Source: Bdellovibrionales bacterium (lineage in GTDB: Bacteria; Bdellovibrionota; Bdellovibrionia; Bdellovibrionales; UBA1609). Taken from it: a stretch of DNA of 8,083 nucleotides. A program made the position numbers and the translations under genes. Below are positions 7,172 to 8,083 of this stretch, piece after piece (the stretch's first letter is position 1; the number at the start of each line of letters is the position of its first letter). The notes under the pieces were generated by a model. It had not been told where the DNA came from and did not search any database. It saw nothing but the letters and a program-made list of their open reading frames with translations. The DNA lies in NCBI GenBank assembly GCA_020434645.1, contig JAGRAK010000082.1:1-8083 (forward strand), written 5' to 3'.

Positions 7172-7925
7172 GCACCGTATGGAAAAAACGCTTCCACCGC
7201 AATGTCAGTGGGTTGCACAAAAAGCTGAGCACCGGAAGTGTTTCATCGCAGCTCAACCACACAAACATGGCACGACCCACTAAGTAATCACGAGGCACAA
7301 AGGCTGTGGTCTCCCAAAATCGACTGTCTTTTGAGTTGTCGCGGTTGTCTCCCATTACAAAATAACTATTTGGCGGTACGATTTGCGGACCGTAGTAAGA
7401 AGTTTTGCCCTTGCGCAAAAGCACACTAAACGACTGATCTCCAATTTTCTCTTCGAAATGGTCAAAAAATGATAAGGCTCCAGGCCCCTCACCCTGAAAA
7501 TCTTCACTTTTGATCCATGAGAAGTCCGACAGATGTTTTTGCGGAATCTCATTTTTTACTAGCTCATCATTGATATAAAGATTTCCGTTTTCATAATATA
7601 TTTTATCCCCAGGAACACCAACGACTCTCTTGATGAAAAAAAGATTCATGTCATCTGGGTACTTAAAAACTATAACATCACCGCGCTTTGGATCGCTAAA
7701 GTTGAGCATCCACTTTTCAGTGAATGGAATACGCAGCCCATATACAAATTTATTAACAAAAATATGATCGTGCACTAGGAGCGTCGGCAGCATACTTGAA
7801 GATGGGATCACATAGGCTTCCATAAATGCCCAACGTATCGTCAGTGCGATGAGAATGGCTACGGCAAATGATCCCGCACCCTCCGTCCAAAATTTCTTGT
7901 TTGCAAAAAATAATTTACTACTCAT
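7164..7925 (-). CDS. lepB: Signal peptidase I, first of three tandem copies, catalytic residues intact
   Basis: This is a type I signal peptidase, an inner-membrane serine protease that removes signal peptides from Sec- and Tat-exported proteins on the periplasmic face. From the ATG at 7925 it has 253 residues. One N-terminal membrane segment (about 17-35) is followed by box B IPSSSMLPTL with the nucleophile Ser44, box C KRGDVIVFKYP, box D FIKRVVGVPGD with the general base Lys99, and box E GDNRDNSKDSR (about 192-202). Two cysteines near the C-terminus (226 and 237) could form a periplasmic disulfide. An in-frame ATG at 7934 would add three residues (MIS) and overlap the lepA stop by eight bases. 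I prefer 7925 because MSSK matches the MSKK start of the next paralogue; neither start has a strong ribosome binding site. The stop overlaps the next lepB start by eight bases. Expected to be active. Confidence 0.95.
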   Translation of the reverse strand: MSSKLFFANKKFWTEGAGSFAVAILIALTIRWAFMEAYVIPSSSMLPTLLVHDHIFVNKFVYGLRIPFTEKWMLNFSDPKRGDVIVFKYPDDMNLFFIKRVVGVPGDKIYYENGNLYINDELVKNEIPQKHLSDFSWIKSEDFQGEGPGALSFFDHFEEKIGDQSFSVLLRKGKTSYYGPQIVPPNSYFVMGDNRDNSKDSRFWETTAFVPRDYLVGRAMFVWLSCDETLPVLSFLCNPLTLRWKRFFHTVHE

Positions 7926-7926
7926 G

Positions 7927-8083
7927 CTAATCATCCACTTTCAATATAGCTAAGAATGCCTCTTGTGGGACTTCAACCGAACCCACTTGCTTCATTCTCT
8001 TTTTACCTTCTTTTTGCTTCTCTAAGAGCTTTCTCTTTCTTGATATATCACCGCCATAACATTTAGCTGTCACGTCTTTTCTC
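7927..8083 (-). CDS. lepA: Elongation factor 4 (LepA), C-terminal end only
   Basis: This is the last 51 codons plus a TAG stop of the translational GTPase LepA (EF4), which acts on stalled or mistranslocated ribosomes; the gene runs off the right edge. The visible tail contains RKDVTAKCYGGDISRKRKLL, then a basic EKQKEGKKRMKQVGSVEVPQ segment, and ends AFLAILKVDD. This is the characteristic LepA-specific C-terminal domain, with the conserved YGGDI(S/T)RK(R/K)KLL block and the GKKRMK tail that contacts the ribosome. The GTPase domain is outside the window. The stop overlaps or nearly touches the first lepB start, and the lepA-lepB order is common in many bacteria, which supports one transcript. 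Identification is by sequence pattern alone and is strong. Confidence 0.97.
   Translation of the reverse strand, partial: RKDVTAKCYGGDISRKRKLLEKQKEGKKRMKQVGSVEVPQEAFLAILKVDD

Noticed and set aside
6601..7334. A 16-base direct repeat (6601-6616 and 7319-7334)
   Set aside because: Both copies encode the same SKDSR part of box E in the two related lepB genes, so shared ancestry and coding constraint explain it; it is not a mobile-element or attachment-site repeat.

Overview
All genes in this window lie on the minus strand and are read from right to left. They form one tightly packed, operon-like block: the end of lepA, three tandem type I signal peptidase paralogues (lepB), pyrB, carA, an unrecognised 218-residue gene, and carB. 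Neighbouring genes overlap by up to 20 bases or sit a few bases apart. The largest gap is about 34 bases, between the third lepB and pyrB. No RNA genes, mobile elements, CRISPR arrays or rho-independent terminators are visible, and no gene-free stretch exceeds 300 bases.

The organism looks like a Gram-negative bacterium of moderate-to-low GC (about the low-to-mid 40s percent by eye). Several lepB copies beside lepA, and a pyrimidine cluster without pyrI, would suit a deltaproteobacterium-like lineage such as the Bdellovibrionota. That is a guess from gene content, not a phylogenetic result. TAG, TAA and TGA all end genes here, so the standard code (table 11) fits.

Right part (about 5720-8083): the last 51 codons of the ribosomal back-translocase LepA lead into three secretory signal peptidase genes. 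The first two have the full Ser/Lys catalytic dyad. The third keeps the lysine and boxes C, D and E but has alanine in place of the nucleophilic serine, so it is probably a pseudo-protease.

Left part (22-5685): pyrB, carA and carB make carbamoyl phosphate and pass it to aspartate transcarbamoylase, the first two steps of de novo pyrimidine synthesis. carA also supplies arginine synthesis. A gene of unknown function sits between carA and carB and is stop/start coupled to carA. A near-consensus sigma-70 promoter lies in the lepB-pyrB gap, so close to the pyrB ATG that the transcript would be leaderless or nearly so. carB stops about 50 residues short of the usual family length, inside its allosteric (MGS-like) domain. 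Same-frame codons after the stop still resemble the family, which points to a nonsense change, local decay or sequence error near the window edge.
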